NCBI RefSeq assembly: GCF_003148625.1
Contig: NZ_QGGO01000002.1
Coordinates: 185,475-249,474, forward strand
Source of the DNA: Arcicella aurantiaca
GTDB lineage: Bacteria > Bacteroidota > Bacteroidia > Cytophagales > Spirosomataceae
Direction of reading: 5' to 3'
Length of the DNA stretch: 64,000 bases
The stretch's first letter is position 1. Each line of letters opens with the position of its first letter. This document shows, piece by piece, positions 48,060-57,227 of this stretch. The notes below the pieces were generated by a model that saw only the letters and a program-made list of their open reading frames with translations, did no database searches and was not told the DNA's origin. The position numbers and the translations under genes are program-made.

Positions 48060-50945
48060 ATGAATATCTTTCCGCCAGAGGATTGTTCATGGATTAAAGA
48101 TTCTTTTAGAGGAAAAGTCGTTATTTTAGCTTCTTTTTTAGTGCTAATCAATCTTTTTAACCTTGTAGCTCAATCATCAGATGAAATTAATTCGTCTGAA
48201 AAATCGGCTATTGTTTCTTCTGAAAAAAATTCTGAAAAGGCTCTCCGAAAATTGACAAAAGTCCTCAAATCTGATGCCAAAAGTAATTTCAAAAAAACTT
48301 TACAGTTAGCCAACATAAATAATTGGACTCTACAAAAAACGCTTCCTGATGGTAGAACAATGGCTTTGCAAGGCATTGACGAAACCGAAAACCCCATTTA
48401 TTACATCACGCATGGGCAAGTTTCACCCTCCGCTTGTACACGTACCAATTCGCTTTATGCAGGCGGAAGTTTAGGTGTAAGTTTGAGTGGTGCAAGTTCA
48501 GTTGTGAGGAATAAATTAGGACTTTGGGACGGCGGATTGGTCAGAAGCACTCATCAAGAATTGGGCGTTAGTAGAATCACGCAAATTGATGCTCCACCCT
48601 ATTTAAATGAACACGCCACGCACCTTGCAGGCATACTTATTGGAACGGGCGTAAACAAACAAGCACGGGGAATGGCTTATGGTGGTAGTTTGAAAGTCTG
48701 GGATTTTGGCGATGATGTTTCTGAAATGGCTTTTGCTGCCAAAAGTTTATTGGTTTCAAATCATTCTTATGGTGTTTTGGCAGGTTGGGTTTTTAATCCC
48801 GACCGAAGCGGAATTATTTTTAGAGATGATAATCTAAAATGGGAGTGGTGGGGAGATACAACTATCTCAAAAACAGAAGATTATCGTTTTGGATTTTATG
48901 ACAAAAAATCAAGCGACATTGATAAAATTGCGTACAATGCTCCCTATTATCTCATCGTAAAATCGGCAGATAATAAACGAACAGAAACGGGACCTCCCGC
49001 AGGAACGCCCTATTATTTCAGAAATACAAATACGAAAAGTACCATTTCAAGAAGTAGGAATGACAGTTTTGATACCATTCCGATGGATGGGAATGCTAAA
49101 AATATCATTACCGTTGGAGCGATTGACGGCGGAGACGTTGTACCAACCAAACCAAGCGACATCAAAATGTCTGCATATAGTAGTTGGGGACCCACCGACG
49201 ATGGACGCATAAAACCTGATATTGTGGGTACAGGCGACGGTATTTTATCAGCCTCCTCTAATGGCGACGATGCCTATACAACACTCAGCGGAACGTCGGT
49301 AGCAGCACCCAATATTGCAGGTTCATTATTGCTTTTACAGGAATTTTATGCTCGTAAAAACTACGGATTTACGATGCGTTCTTCAACGTTAAAAGGCTTG
49401 GTTTTACACACTGCCAACGAAGCAGGAACAACACAAGGGCCTGATTATCAATTTGGTTGGGGGCTTCTCAATACTGAAAGAGCGGCTCAGGTGATTGACA
49501 ATAAAGACCAAAATCATTTCATTTCAGAAAGTCTTTTATACCAAAATTCTATCAATACCATTCAAGTAGTTGCATCTGGCAAAAGCCCAATTACAGCAAC
49601 TATCTGTTGGACAGACCCCGAAGCTACGCCAACCGAAGCAAAAGCCGAAAACTTAAATAGCCGTAAACCTAAGTTAATCAACGATTTAGACATCAGAATT
49701 AGTGATGGAACAAACACCTATTATCCTTGGGTTCTGAATCCCGATGCACCAAGTCAGGGAGCAACGCAAGGCGATAATTTCAGAGATAACATTGAACAAA
49801 TCTATATCGAAAAACCTGTTTATGGCAAAACTTACACAATTACAGTTCGTCATAAAGGTTCTGTATTGAAAGGCGACATTCAATATTATGCCATGATTGT
49901 GAGCGGTGTTAGTAGCACTCCATGCCAACTTTCAGCTTCAATTGCCTCCGCAGGTAATACTTCCTTATGTAAAGGTGCGGTGAAATTATTAACCAATTCT
50001 GGGACAAATCTATCTTACGTTTGGAGTTGGAATGGGCAACAAATTCCCTTATCAAATGCCAATTCTTATCATGTAAAATTCGCAGGAAATTATACCGTAA
50101 CCGTTACGCAAGGCAAATGTTCTTCAACCTCTCCGATTATCACGGTAGAAAATGCCCAAACGCCAACTGTTTCGTCAGATAATGGCTCAAATATTTGTGC
50201 TGGCAATGTCAATTTGAGCGTTAAAAACCTTACGGGAACAGGTATTACTTATCAATGGTTGAAAGACAATAGCAATATTTCTAAAGCTACCAATTCAACA
50301 TTAGCAGTTACGGCAACAGGTAATTATTCTGTAAAAACAACGCAAAATGGCTGTTCGGCAACGTCACTACCATTCGTCATTACGAGTATGGGAAATAGTA
50401 TTTCAACCAAACCTTCAACTGGAAAATACTTGCTGATAAACGGGCGTTCGACCACTATTCAAACGGTCTTAACGGATAATTTGCCTTATACTTTTCAATG
50501 GTTTAAAGATGGCGTGAAAATTCAGAATGCAACCCAATCAAGTATTTCCATTAATCAGGCAGGCAAATACACCGTTCAAATGACTTTGGGTAAATGTACA
50601 TCGACTTCGGGGGTCGTGGAGTTTGTAAAAGTGAGTAATGCACGAGTAATGAGTTTTGATGATTTCATGCAAGATGTCGAGCCAGAAACTTTAATCATTT
50701 CGCCAAATCCAACGAATGAATGGCTAAAAATTCAGTATTTATCGAAGCAAAATATCCCGACTGAACCTTCGGTAGAAATCATTAACGCATTGGGATTAAA
50801 TGTTTTATCAGATAAATTAGAGAAATTACAAGACAATACTTTCACGAAAGAAATTAACGTAAAAAGTCTATCCACAGGAATGTATTTTGTGAGAATTATT
50901 GATGGAGAACAGGTACTTGTGAAGAAGTTTATTCGGGGGGAGTAA
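48060..50945 (+). CDS. Secreted subtilisin-like (S8) protease with type IX sorting domain
   Basis: 961 residues. Long N-terminal signal (hydrophobic core about 21-38, VVILASFLVLINLFNLV). Catalytic triad: Asp near 157 (LGLWDGGLVR), His near 187 (HATHLAG), Ser near 413 (GTSVAAP). An S8-associated beta-barrel follows (about 480-620), then three Ig-like modules each with paired Cys (for example CAGNVNLSVKN). The end is a type IX secretion CTD: ISPNPTNEWLKIQYLS, GMYFVRIIDGEQVLVKKF. Exported through the Por/T9SS route to the surface or medium. A MITE-like element follows its stop. Confidence 0.93.
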   Translation: MNIFPPEDCSWIKDSFRGKVVILASFLVLINLFNLVAQSSDEINSSEKSAIVSSEKNSEKALRKLTKVLKSDAKSNFKKTLQLANINNWTLQKTLPDGRTMALQGIDETENPIYYITHGQVSPSACTRTNSLYAGGSLGVSLSGASSVVRNKLGLWDGGLVRSTHQELGVSRITQIDAPPYLNEHATHLAGILIGTGVNKQARGMAYGGSLKVWDFGDDVSEMAFAAKSLLVSNHSYGVLAGWVFNPDRSGIIFRDDNLKWEWWGDTTISKTEDYRFGFYDKKSSDIDKIAYNAPYYLIVKSADNKRTETGPPAGTPYYFRNTNTKSTISRSRNDSFDTIPMDGNAKNIITVGAIDGGDVVPTKPSDIKMSAYSSWGPTDDGRIKPDIVGTGDGILSASSNGDDAYTTLSGTSVAAPNIAGSLLLLQEFYARKNYGFTMRSSTLKGLVLHTANEAGTTQGPDYQFGWGLLNTERAAQVIDNKDQNHFISESLLYQNSINTIQVVASGKSPITATICWTDPEATPTEAKAENLNSRKPKLINDLDIRISDGTNTYYPWVLNPDAPSQGATQGDNFRDNIEQIYIEKPVYGKTYTITVRHKGSVLKGDIQYYAMIVSGVSSTPCQLSASIASAGNTSLCKGAVKLLTNSGTNLSYVWSWNGQQIPLSNANSYHVKFAGNYTVTVTQGKCSSTSPIITVENAQTPTVSSDNGSNICAGNVNLSVKNLTGTGITYQWLKDNSNISKATNSTLAVTATGNYSVKTTQNGCSATSLPFVITSMGNSISTKPSTGKYLLINGRSTTIQTVLTDNLPYTFQWFKDGVKIQNATQSSISINQAGKYTVQMTLGKCTSTSGVVEFVKVSNARVMSFDDFMQDVEPETLIISPNPTNEWLKIQYLSKQNIPTEPSVEIINALGLNVLSDKLEKLQDNTFTKEINVKSLSTGMYFVRIIDGEQVLVKKFIRGE

Positions 50946-50960
50946 ATACGATATAAAATT

Positions 50961-51067
50961 AGACCACAGATTATATAGATTTGACTGATTTACACAGAGT
51001 CGCACCAATAGAGAAATTAAACTCCGTTACGGGCAAAAATCTGTTATATCTGTACAATCTGTGGTCT
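50961..51067. repeat. MITE-like palindromic element
   Basis: 107 bases with terminal inverted repeats AGACCACAGATT and AATCTGTGGTCT. Central ACTCCGTTACGGG. Lies between convergent genes (subtilase and ettA). Confidence 0.65.
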
Positions 51068-51114
51068 ATTGTTGTCTTGCGACAAACATTCGATAGTTTT
51101 GTTTTATATTATTC

Positions 51115-52785
51115 CTAATCTCCCAATTTCTTATAACGAATACGCTTCGGCGTGGCATCGTTACCCAAACGTTTTTTACGGTTATCTTCATAATCAGAGA
51201 AGTTTCCTTCAAACCAATAAACCTGCGAATCCCCTTCAAATGCTAAAATATGCGTGGCAATTCTATCCAAGAACCATCTATCATGGGAAATTACAACGGC
51301 ACAACCACCAAAGTTTTCTAAGGCTTCTTCCAAAGCACGAAGCGTATTTACGTCCAAGTCGTTGGTAGGTTCATCTAAAAGCAAAAGGTTTGCCCCTTCT
51401 TTCAACATCATCGCCAAATGCACACGGTTTCTTTCTCCACCCGAAAGATTACCAATTTTCTTTTCTTGGTCAGCTCCGTTGAAGTTAAACTTACTCACAT
51501 ACGCACGAGCATTCACTTGTTTTCCACCTAAAAGCGTCATTTCTGTACCACCCGAAACCGTTTCAAACACCGATTTTTCTGCTTTTAGTTGGTTATGTTC
51601 TTGGTCAACGTAAGCCATTTGTACGGTATCTCCTACTTCAAAACTTCCCGAATCTGGTACTTCTTGACCCGTAATTAATCTGAATAAGGTCGATTTACCA
51701 GCACCATTTGGACCAATAATTCCCACAATTCCCGCAGGAGGTAATGAGAAGGTAAGGTTTTCAAATAATAATTTATCACCATAAGCTTTAGTAACACCTT
51801 GAACTTCAATTACTTTATTGCCAAGACGTGGACCTGCTGGGATAAATAATTCTAATTTTTCTTCTTTCTGACGGTTTTCTTCCGACATCAATTTATCATA
51901 AGCATCTAAACGAGCTTTAGATTTCGACTGACGAGCTTTTGGAGACATTCGTACCCATTCCAATTCTCGTTGTAAAGTTTTCTGACGACGAGATTCTGTT
52001 TTCTCTTCCATCGCCAAACGATTTTGTTTCTGCTCTAACCATGAAGAGTAATTTCCTTTCCACGGAATACCTTCGCCTCTGTCTAATTCCAAAATCCAAC
52101 CCGCTACGTTATCCAAGAAATAACGGTCGTGCGTTACGGCAATCACCGTTCCTTTGTATTGGCGTAAGTGTTCCTCTAACCAAAGTACCGACTCAGCATC
52201 TAAGTGGTTGGTAGGTTCATCTAATAAAAGTACATCTGGTTCTTGCAACAATAAACGACAAAGAGCCACACGACGTTTTTCACCTCCCGAAAGATTAGCC
52301 ACATTGGCATCTGATGGCGGGCAGCGTAAAGCGTCCATCGCACGTTCCAAACGAGTATCTAATTCCCAAGCGTTGAAATGGTCAAGTTTTTCTTGTACTT
52401 CGCCTTGGCGTTCTAATAATTTGTCAAAATCAGCGTCTGGGTCGCCAAAAGCTTCATTGATTTCGTCAAATTCTTTCAACAAGCCTACAATTTCAGATAC
52501 GCCTTCTTCTACAATTTCCTTAACAGTTTTAGTTGGGTCAAGCTCTGGTTCTTGTTCCAACATTCCCACAGAATAACCTTGCGAGAATACAATATCGCCC
52601 GTATAGCTTTTATCTTTTCCTGCAATAATTCTTAACAAAGAAGATTTCCCCGAACCGTTCAAACCCAACACACCAATTTTTGCTCCGTAGAAGAAAGAGA
52701 GGTAAATATTTTTTAAGATTTGTTTCTGAGGTGGAACGGTTTTAGAAACTCGCTCCATTGAAAATATTATGGTTTCTTGACTCAT
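51115..52785 (-). CDS. ettA: Energy-dependent translational throttle protein EttA (ABC-F)
   Basis: 556 residues. Two ABC ATPase domains in one chain: Walker A GLNGSGKSS (about 38) and GPNGAGKST (about 355); signatures LSGGEKRRV and LSGGERNRV; Walker B LLLDEPTNHLD and LLLDEPTNDLD. The linker PtIM-like region lies at about 240-310 (KARLDAYDKLMSEE). No membrane domains. It binds the ribosomal E site and couples the first peptide bond to the ATP/ADP ratio. A consensus promoter lies just upstream. Confidence 0.94.
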   Translation of the reverse strand: MSQETIIFSMERVSKTVPPQKQILKNIYLSFFYGAKIGVLGLNGSGKSSLLRIIAGKDKSYTGDIVFSQGYSVGMLEQEPELDPTKTVKEIVEEGVSEIVGLLKEFDEINEAFGDPDADFDKLLERQGEVQEKLDHFNAWELDTRLERAMDALRCPPSDANVANLSGGEKRRVALCRLLLQEPDVLLLDEPTNHLDAESVLWLEEHLRQYKGTVIAVTHDRYFLDNVAGWILELDRGEGIPWKGNYSSWLEQKQNRLAMEEKTESRRQKTLQRELEWVRMSPKARQSKSKARLDAYDKLMSEENRQKEEKLELFIPAGPRLGNKVIEVQGVTKAYGDKLLFENLTFSLPPAGIVGIIGPNGAGKSTLFRLITGQEVPDSGSFEVGDTVQMAYVDQEHNQLKAEKSVFETVSGGTEMTLLGGKQVNARAYVSKFNFNGADQEKKIGNLSGGERNRVHLAMMLKEGANLLLLDEPTNDLDVNTLRALEEALENFGGCAVVISHDRWFLDRIATHILAFEGDSQVYWFEGNFSDYEDNRKKRLGNDATPKRIRYKKLGD

Positions 52786-52809
52786 TTGATTTTAAATATT
52801 TGTATTGTT

Positions 52810-52840
52810 CAAAGATAGTACAAACATTAATGTACCCCAA
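52810..52840 (-). promoter_or_regulatory. Promoter of ettA
   Basis: Minus strand TTG (52838-52840), 20 bases, TATCTTTG (52810-52817), 25 bases before the ettA start codon. Confidence 0.7.
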
Positions 52841-52999
52841 ATTTTGGAAGGAATCTAAGTCTGTAAAATCTTCATAAATAGATATTTTAAAATGAATAAA
52901 AAGCACAAAACGGTTATTATTAACATCAAAAATTTAGGACTTCATACTTAATACTTCGTACAATCCTCTATATTTAAGATACTTCACCGTTTCTTTCCG

Positions 53000-53007
53000 T
53001 ACCTTTG
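53000..53007 (+). promoter_or_regulatory. -7 box upstream of the DEAD-box helicase
   Basis: TACCTTTG, 26 bases before the start codon at 53033. At the -33 position the best match is TTC rather than TTG. Confidence 0.5.
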
Positions 53008-53032
53008 TGGTTAAATTAAGCGAATAAAATTT

Positions 53033-54442
53033 ATGACTTTCGAGGATTTTGAACTCAACAGACAATTACTAAACGCCATTGAAGAAGCTGGTTATCAATC
53101 ACCTACGCCAATTCAAGAACAAGCCATTCCATTAGTTTTGGGTGGACACGACGTTTTGGGTATTGCACAAACAGGAACAGGTAAAACAGCGGCGTATGTA
53201 TTGCCTATTTTAATGAAAGTCAAATACGCACAAGGAACGGATATGCGTGTGCTGATTCTGGCACCAACCCGTGAATTAGTGATGCAAATTGACGAAGCTA
53301 TCAAACAATTAGCTAAATATACAGATGTTCGCCATGTAGCTTTGTATGGAGGATTAGGTCCAAAAACACAGATTGAAACACTCCAAAAAGGTATTGACAT
53401 TATTGTGGCAACTCCTGGGCGATTCATGGATATTTATTTGAAAGGTGAAATTGGCGTTAAAGAACTAAAAACGCTCGTTTTGGATGAAGCCGATAAAATG
53501 ATGGATATGGGTTTTATGCCTCAAATTCGGAAGATTTTGGAGGTAATTCCTTCAAAAAAACGTCAGAACTTACTGTTTTCGGCAACTTTTCCGCCACGTG
53601 TTGAAAACCTTTCGCATGAGTTTTTAGAGTTTCCGCATAAAGTTGAAGTATCGCCACAAGCTACAACGGCGAGTATGGTTACCCAAAAATTGTATCAAGT
53701 ACCCAATTTCATGACCAAAATTAACCTTTTGGGAATGCTCATGCGTGACCACGAGACGTTTAAAAGAACAATCATTTTTTGCAGAAGTAAAGAATACGCA
53801 GATAATATTTTTAAGTTTTTGGGTAGGAAAGTCGTTGGTGAAAACAAGATTCGGGTAATTCATGCAAACAAAGGACAAAATACTCGTATCAACTCGATGG
53901 AGGATTTCAAAGAAGGAAATATTCAAGTGTTAGTTGCTACTGATGTTGCCGCCAGAGGCATTGATATTCAAATGGTTAGCCATGTTGTAAATTTCGATGT
54001 ACCCCTTATTTATGAAGATTATGTTCATAGAATTGGGCGTACAGGACGAGCAAACCAAACGGGGGAAGCCATCACTTTTATGACTGAAGCGGAAGAGTAT
54101 CACATTGGGAAAATTGAAAAATTGATAAAAATGAGCATTCCCCGTGAGCCACTTCCTGCGGAATTAGATGTTTTAGATACGCCATTTGTTGAAAAACAAA
54201 TCATGCTTCGTGAAATAGACGAACAACGCAAGCGTGAAGACCCAACTTTTAAAGGTGCTTTCCACGAGAAAAAGGATTTCAAAGTAAAAGCCAAAGAGAA
54301 AGAGGTAAAAAATAAAAAACAGATTATTGCAGGCGGAAAAGAATCTCGAAAAGGGAATTTTGGAAAATCATCAAGCAGTAGCGGAGAAAGGAAAAACAGA
54401 GGGGCAAAAAAGGGTGGAAATAGTAGAAAGGGACGGCAATAA
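53033..54442 (+). CDS. DEAD-box RNA helicase, RhlE-like
   Basis: 469 residues. Q motif near 17-24 (YQSPTPIQEQAIP), motif I AQTGTGKTA, Ia PTRELVMQ, II LDEADKM, III SAT, IV IIFCRSK, V TDVAARGIDI, VI HRIGRTGRA. A lysine/glycine-rich tail from about 400 (KEKEVKNKKQIIAGGK, then serine/arginine/glycine-rich) contacts RNA. It unwinds RNA duplexes with ATP, for ribosome assembly or mRNA turnover, in the cytoplasm. Monocistronic, with its own -7 box. Confidence 0.93.
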   Translation: MTFEDFELNRQLLNAIEEAGYQSPTPIQEQAIPLVLGGHDVLGIAQTGTGKTAAYVLPILMKVKYAQGTDMRVLILAPTRELVMQIDEAIKQLAKYTDVRHVALYGGLGPKTQIETLQKGIDIIVATPGRFMDIYLKGEIGVKELKTLVLDEADKMMDMGFMPQIRKILEVIPSKKRQNLLFSATFPPRVENLSHEFLEFPHKVEVSPQATTASMVTQKLYQVPNFMTKINLLGMLMRDHETFKRTIIFCRSKEYADNIFKFLGRKVVGENKIRVIHANKGQNTRINSMEDFKEGNIQVLVATDVAARGIDIQMVSHVVNFDVPLIYEDYVHRIGRTGRANQTGEAITFMTEAEEYHIGKIEKLIKMSIPREPLPAELDVLDTPFVEKQIMLREIDEQRKREDPTFKGAFHEKKDFKVKAKEKEVKNKKQIIAGGKESRKGNFGKSSSSSGERKNRGAKKGGNSRKGRQ

Positions 54443-54468
54443 GTTTAGTGGTGATTTAGTTAATTTAT

Positions 54469-54532
54469 TGTAGTGGCTAATAGCATTAGCCCAATCACGA
54501 ATTAAAACAGGCTAATACTATTAGCCACTACA
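54469..54532. repeat. REP-like inverted repeat abutting a start codon
   Basis: 23-base arms TGTAGTGGCTAATAGCATTA (54469 on) and the complement ending at 54532, one mismatch, spacer 18 bases. GGCTAATA motifs repeat within each arm. The next gene's ATG begins at 54534. Confidence 0.7.
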
Positions 54533-54533
54533 A

Positions 54534-55385
54534 ATGCTCATGACTTTAAAAAACATATTCCTTTTCATCTGCTTATTTCCAAGCATGATTTTTGCCCAAG
54601 ATGCAAAGCAAAAAGATGCTTTACAAGAAGTCATAAAAACGGAAAAAGCCTTCGCCCAAACGTCAATTGACAAAGGAACGAAAAAAGCTTTTGGTGAATT
54701 TTTATCGAAAGAATCTATTGTTTTTAATAAAAATATGCCTGTTGATGGACTTGATTATTGGCAAAAAAATGATTTTAAAGGCGTTATTACTTGGCAACCA
54801 ACCTTAGCAGAAATTTCGGGTTCGATGGATTTGGCTTATACCGTTGGCAATTGGCAATTTCATACTGAATTGGCAACAGATAAACCTGTCACTTTCGGCA
54901 GTTTTATTACGCTTTGGAAAAAACAGACTGATAATTCATGGAAAGTTGCCCTTGACGCAGGTATTTCACATCCAGAAACGATTGCTGAAAATATCGCAGA
55001 ACTTTATCCAACATTCAAGCCAATGGAACTCAAAAATCAATTGGTTTTAGCAGAAAGAATGGTTTTTATGAACGATCATTTTTATTGGAAAAATGCCAAA
55101 TCATCACTCAATCCATTTGAACCACATCTTGCTCAAAACGTAAGAATTTACCGTAAAAATCAGAAGCCAATTATCGGGAAAGAATTAGGCAAAGCATTTC
55201 TGAAAAAAACTTACGATAAAAATATTGTTTATACAGGCTTGAAAGCAATTGCCTCAAATGCAGGCGATTTAGTATGTGTTTACGGGGTAATTTCAGGAGC
55301 AGGAAAATCTGGAAACTATGTAAGAATTTGGAAGCAGGAAGCGAAGGATTCTTGGAAAATTGTAGTGGAAATGGTGGATATGTGA
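54534..55385 (+). CDS. Secreted NTF2-like / SnoaL-like protein
   Basis: 283 residues. Signal peptide at about 3-22 (FLFICLFPSMIFAQ). Two NTF2-like cone folds appear in tandem: DALQEVIKTEKAFAQTSIDK with YTVGNWQFHTE (about 25-155), and RIYRKNQKPIIGKELGKAFL with VCVYGVISG (about 190-283). DUF4440-type proteins of this kind are periplasmic and bind small molecules or have no known activity. ATG choice between 54534 and 54540 is open; both lie directly beside an inverted repeat with no room for a normal leader, so expression may depend on that repeat. Confidence 0.75.
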   Translation: MLMTLKNIFLFICLFPSMIFAQDAKQKDALQEVIKTEKAFAQTSIDKGTKKAFGEFLSKESIVFNKNMPVDGLDYWQKNDFKGVITWQPTLAEISGSMDLAYTVGNWQFHTELATDKPVTFGSFITLWKKQTDNSWKVALDAGISHPETIAENIAELYPTFKPMELKNQLVLAERMVFMNDHFYWKNAKSSLNPFEPHLAQNVRIYRKNQKPIIGKELGKAFLKKTYDKNIVYTGLKAIASNAGDLVCVYGVISGAGKSGNYVRIWKQEAKDSWKIVVEMVDM

Positions 55386-55412
55386 TGTTTGTCTGGACTA
55401 TGATTTTTTTAA

Positions 55413-55546
55413 ATCAGCACTAAGATTTCTTAGATTAATAGATTTCAAGACAAAAGATTACATCCTAAAATCCATCAATCCAAAAAATCTTAGTACAGAT
55501 ACATTTATCAATCCTAAAATCCATCAATCTAAAGAATCTTAGTTTA
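55413..55546. repeat. MITE-like element with CTAAGATT ends
   Basis: CACTAAGATTTCTTAGATT at the left and AATCTAAAGAATCTTAGT at the right, with an internal direct repeat AATCCTAAAATCCATCAATC-like segment (about 55450 and 55510). Occupies most of the 316-base gap 55386-55701. Confidence 0.5.
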
Positions 55547-55550
55547 AAAG

Positions 55551-55592
55551 AAAATGGGGTAAAAAGTATCAAAACTTTTTACCCCATTTTTT
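55551..55592. terminator. Bidirectional terminator
   Basis: Arms AAAATGGGGTAAAAAGT (55551-55567) and ACTTTTTACCCCATTTT (55574-55590), A and T flanked. A second palindrome, ACTTCTCGAAAG/CTTTCGAGAAGT, follows at 55595-55627. Serves the convergent genes on both sides. Confidence 0.85.
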
Positions 55593-55701
55593 ATACTTCT
55601 CGAAAGTTCTTTCTACTTTCGAGAAGTTCTGTATTTCAAACCTGTTTTTTATTTATGAGCTTACAATTCACAACTCACTCATTCACAAATCACTAAATAA
55701 A

Positions 55702-56361
55702 CTAAACTAATTCTGCAATAACGGTTTCTCCGCCCACAGGTCTATCTTCAAGATTTACTAAAATTTTTGCATCTAAAGGCAAGAAAATATCAATTCTTGA
55801 GCCAAATTTGATAAAACCAAACTCTTTTCCTTGTTCAACGGCTTGTCCTTCTTTCACATACCAACAAATTCTACGAGCCAAAGCACCTGCAATTTGACGA
55901 AAAAGAACTTCTGTTCCATTGGCGTGTTTTGTCACGATGGTTGTTCTTTCATTATCTGTACTCGATTTTGGATGCCAAGCTACCAAGAATTTCCCTGGGT
56001 GATATTTAAAATAAGAAACAATTCCAGAAATTGGATTAAAATTAATATGCACGTTAATTGGCGACATAAAAATTGACACCTGACGACGTGGACCTTTGAA
56101 GTATTCAGTTTCTACAACTTCTTCAATTACAACCACTTTACCATCAGCAGGTGCGATGATATGCTTAGGATTTTGAACCGTAGTACGTTTTGGAACACGA
56201 AAAAATTGAAGCACAATTATGGCTAAAATAACACTAAGAACTACGAAAATTTTACGTATTGTGTCATTATCAGGGAAAAAATAAGCAATTGCACTATTCA
56301 AAATGATAATAAAAATAGTGGCTACCAAAATAGTTCCTTTGCTTTCTCTGTGGATTGTCAT
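55702..56361 (-). CDS. psd: Phosphatidylserine decarboxylase proenzyme (short type)
   Basis: 219 residues from the ATG at 56361, chosen over the longer frame to 56523 because a TAACTTTG -7 box (56385-56392) lies between. Two N-terminal membrane helices (about 8-45, TILVATIFIIILNSAIAYFF), then the catalytic domain with APADGKVVVIEEV, SIFMSPINVHINFNPI and the self-cleavage site FGSR, where Ser188 becomes the pyruvoyl group. It makes phosphatidylethanolamine from phosphatidylserine on the inner membrane. The short, single-gene form is typical of this phylum. Confidence 0.92.
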   Translation of the reverse strand: MTIHRESKGTILVATIFIIILNSAIAYFFPDNDTIRKIFVVLSVILAIIVLQFFRVPKRTTVQNPKHIIAPADGKVVVIEEVVETEYFKGPRRQVSIFMSPINVHINFNPISGIVSYFKYHPGKFLVAWHPKSSTDNERTTIVTKHANGTEVLFRQIAGALARRICWYVKEGQAVEQGKEFGFIKFGSRIDIFLPLDAKILVNLEDRPVGGETVIAELV

Positions 56362-56384
56362 TGTTTTAGGGAATGTTTGATTTA

Positions 56385-56392
56385 CAAAGTTA
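56385..56392 (-). promoter_or_regulatory. -7 box for psd
   Basis: TAACTTTG on the minus strand, 23 bases before ATG 56361. No TTG at -33 is evident. It decides the start codon of psd. Confidence 0.5.
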
Positions 56393-56614
56393 CAGAAAAT
56401 CTCTGGATTTTGAGAATTAGCCAGCGGATTCAGTATTAGGCATAATCTAAAATATAATTCAGATGGATTTGGTTTTGGGAAATTCATCTTATAAAACATT
56501 ATTTTTGTTTTTTTTAGAAACAACGCAACTCAATAAATTAAACGTTCGTACTTATAAAATACATTGATAGCTTTAACGTTTGAGAAATATTTTTTTCGCA
56601 GCAATGCCGTCAAA

Positions 56615-57163
56615 ATGCCCATTACCATAGACCGAAGCCATACACTCAAAGACCTGCTTGACGGATGCCTAATTGGTAATCCTAAGTGTCAGGAATTGCT
56701 CTATAAGCAGTTCTATGGCTATGCTATGAGCGTTTGTTTGCGTTATACTCGTACTCACGACGAAGCTATTGAGATTGTAAATGATGGATTTATAAAGATT
56801 TTTAACAACGCTGATAAAGTCGATTTATCAAAATCTTTTAAAAATTGGCTTAGGAAAATCATGGTAAATACGGCGTTGGATTATTATCGCCACAATCACA
56901 AACATTATAATCACGAAGATATACAAGAAGGTGAATATCATTTGACTGACAATACCGATGCTTCATCTGATGTATCCTATGAAGAACTTTTGGGTCTAAT
57001 ACAAAAACTCTCGCCAGCCTACCGAACGGTTTTTAGTTTGTTTGTAATTGATGGATATTCACATGAAGAAATTGCAGAGATGTTAGAAATTTCAATTGGA
57101 ACATCAAAATCCAATTTAGCGAGAGCCAGAATTAATTTAAGAGAAATGTTGAGCAAAATGTAA
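56615..57163 (+). CDS. ECF-type RNA polymerase sigma factor
   Basis: 182 residues from ATG 56615; a TTG 51 bases upstream also opens the frame but precedes the conserved part. Region 2 has YAMSVCLRYTRTHDEAIEIV and VDLSKSFKNWLRKIMVNTAL; region 4 has LSPAYRTVFSLFVIDGYSHE and LEISIGTSKSNLARARINLR. It recruits RNA polymerase to alternative promoters. The transmembrane protein encoded 64 bases downstream is probably its regulator. Confidence 0.9.
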   Translation: MPITIDRSHTLKDLLDGCLIGNPKCQELLYKQFYGYAMSVCLRYTRTHDEAIEIVNDGFIKIFNNADKVDLSKSFKNWLRKIMVNTALDYYRHNHKHYNHEDIQEGEYHLTDNTDASSDVSYEELLGLIQKLSPAYRTVFSLFVIDGYSHEEIAEMLEISIGTSKSNLARARINLREMLSKM

Positions 57164-57227
57164 AAATATTTCTTCTGAAAATCGAATATAACAACTATTT
57201 AAAATTGTCAAAAGACAATTATCAAAA

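Noticed and set aside
51254-51613. Plus-strand open frames inside ettA
   Set aside because: Antisense shadows of a highly conserved gene.
56362-56523. Longer N-terminus for phosphatidylserine decarboxylase
   Set aside because: A -7 promoter box lies within it, and the conserved protein begins at MTIHRESKG.
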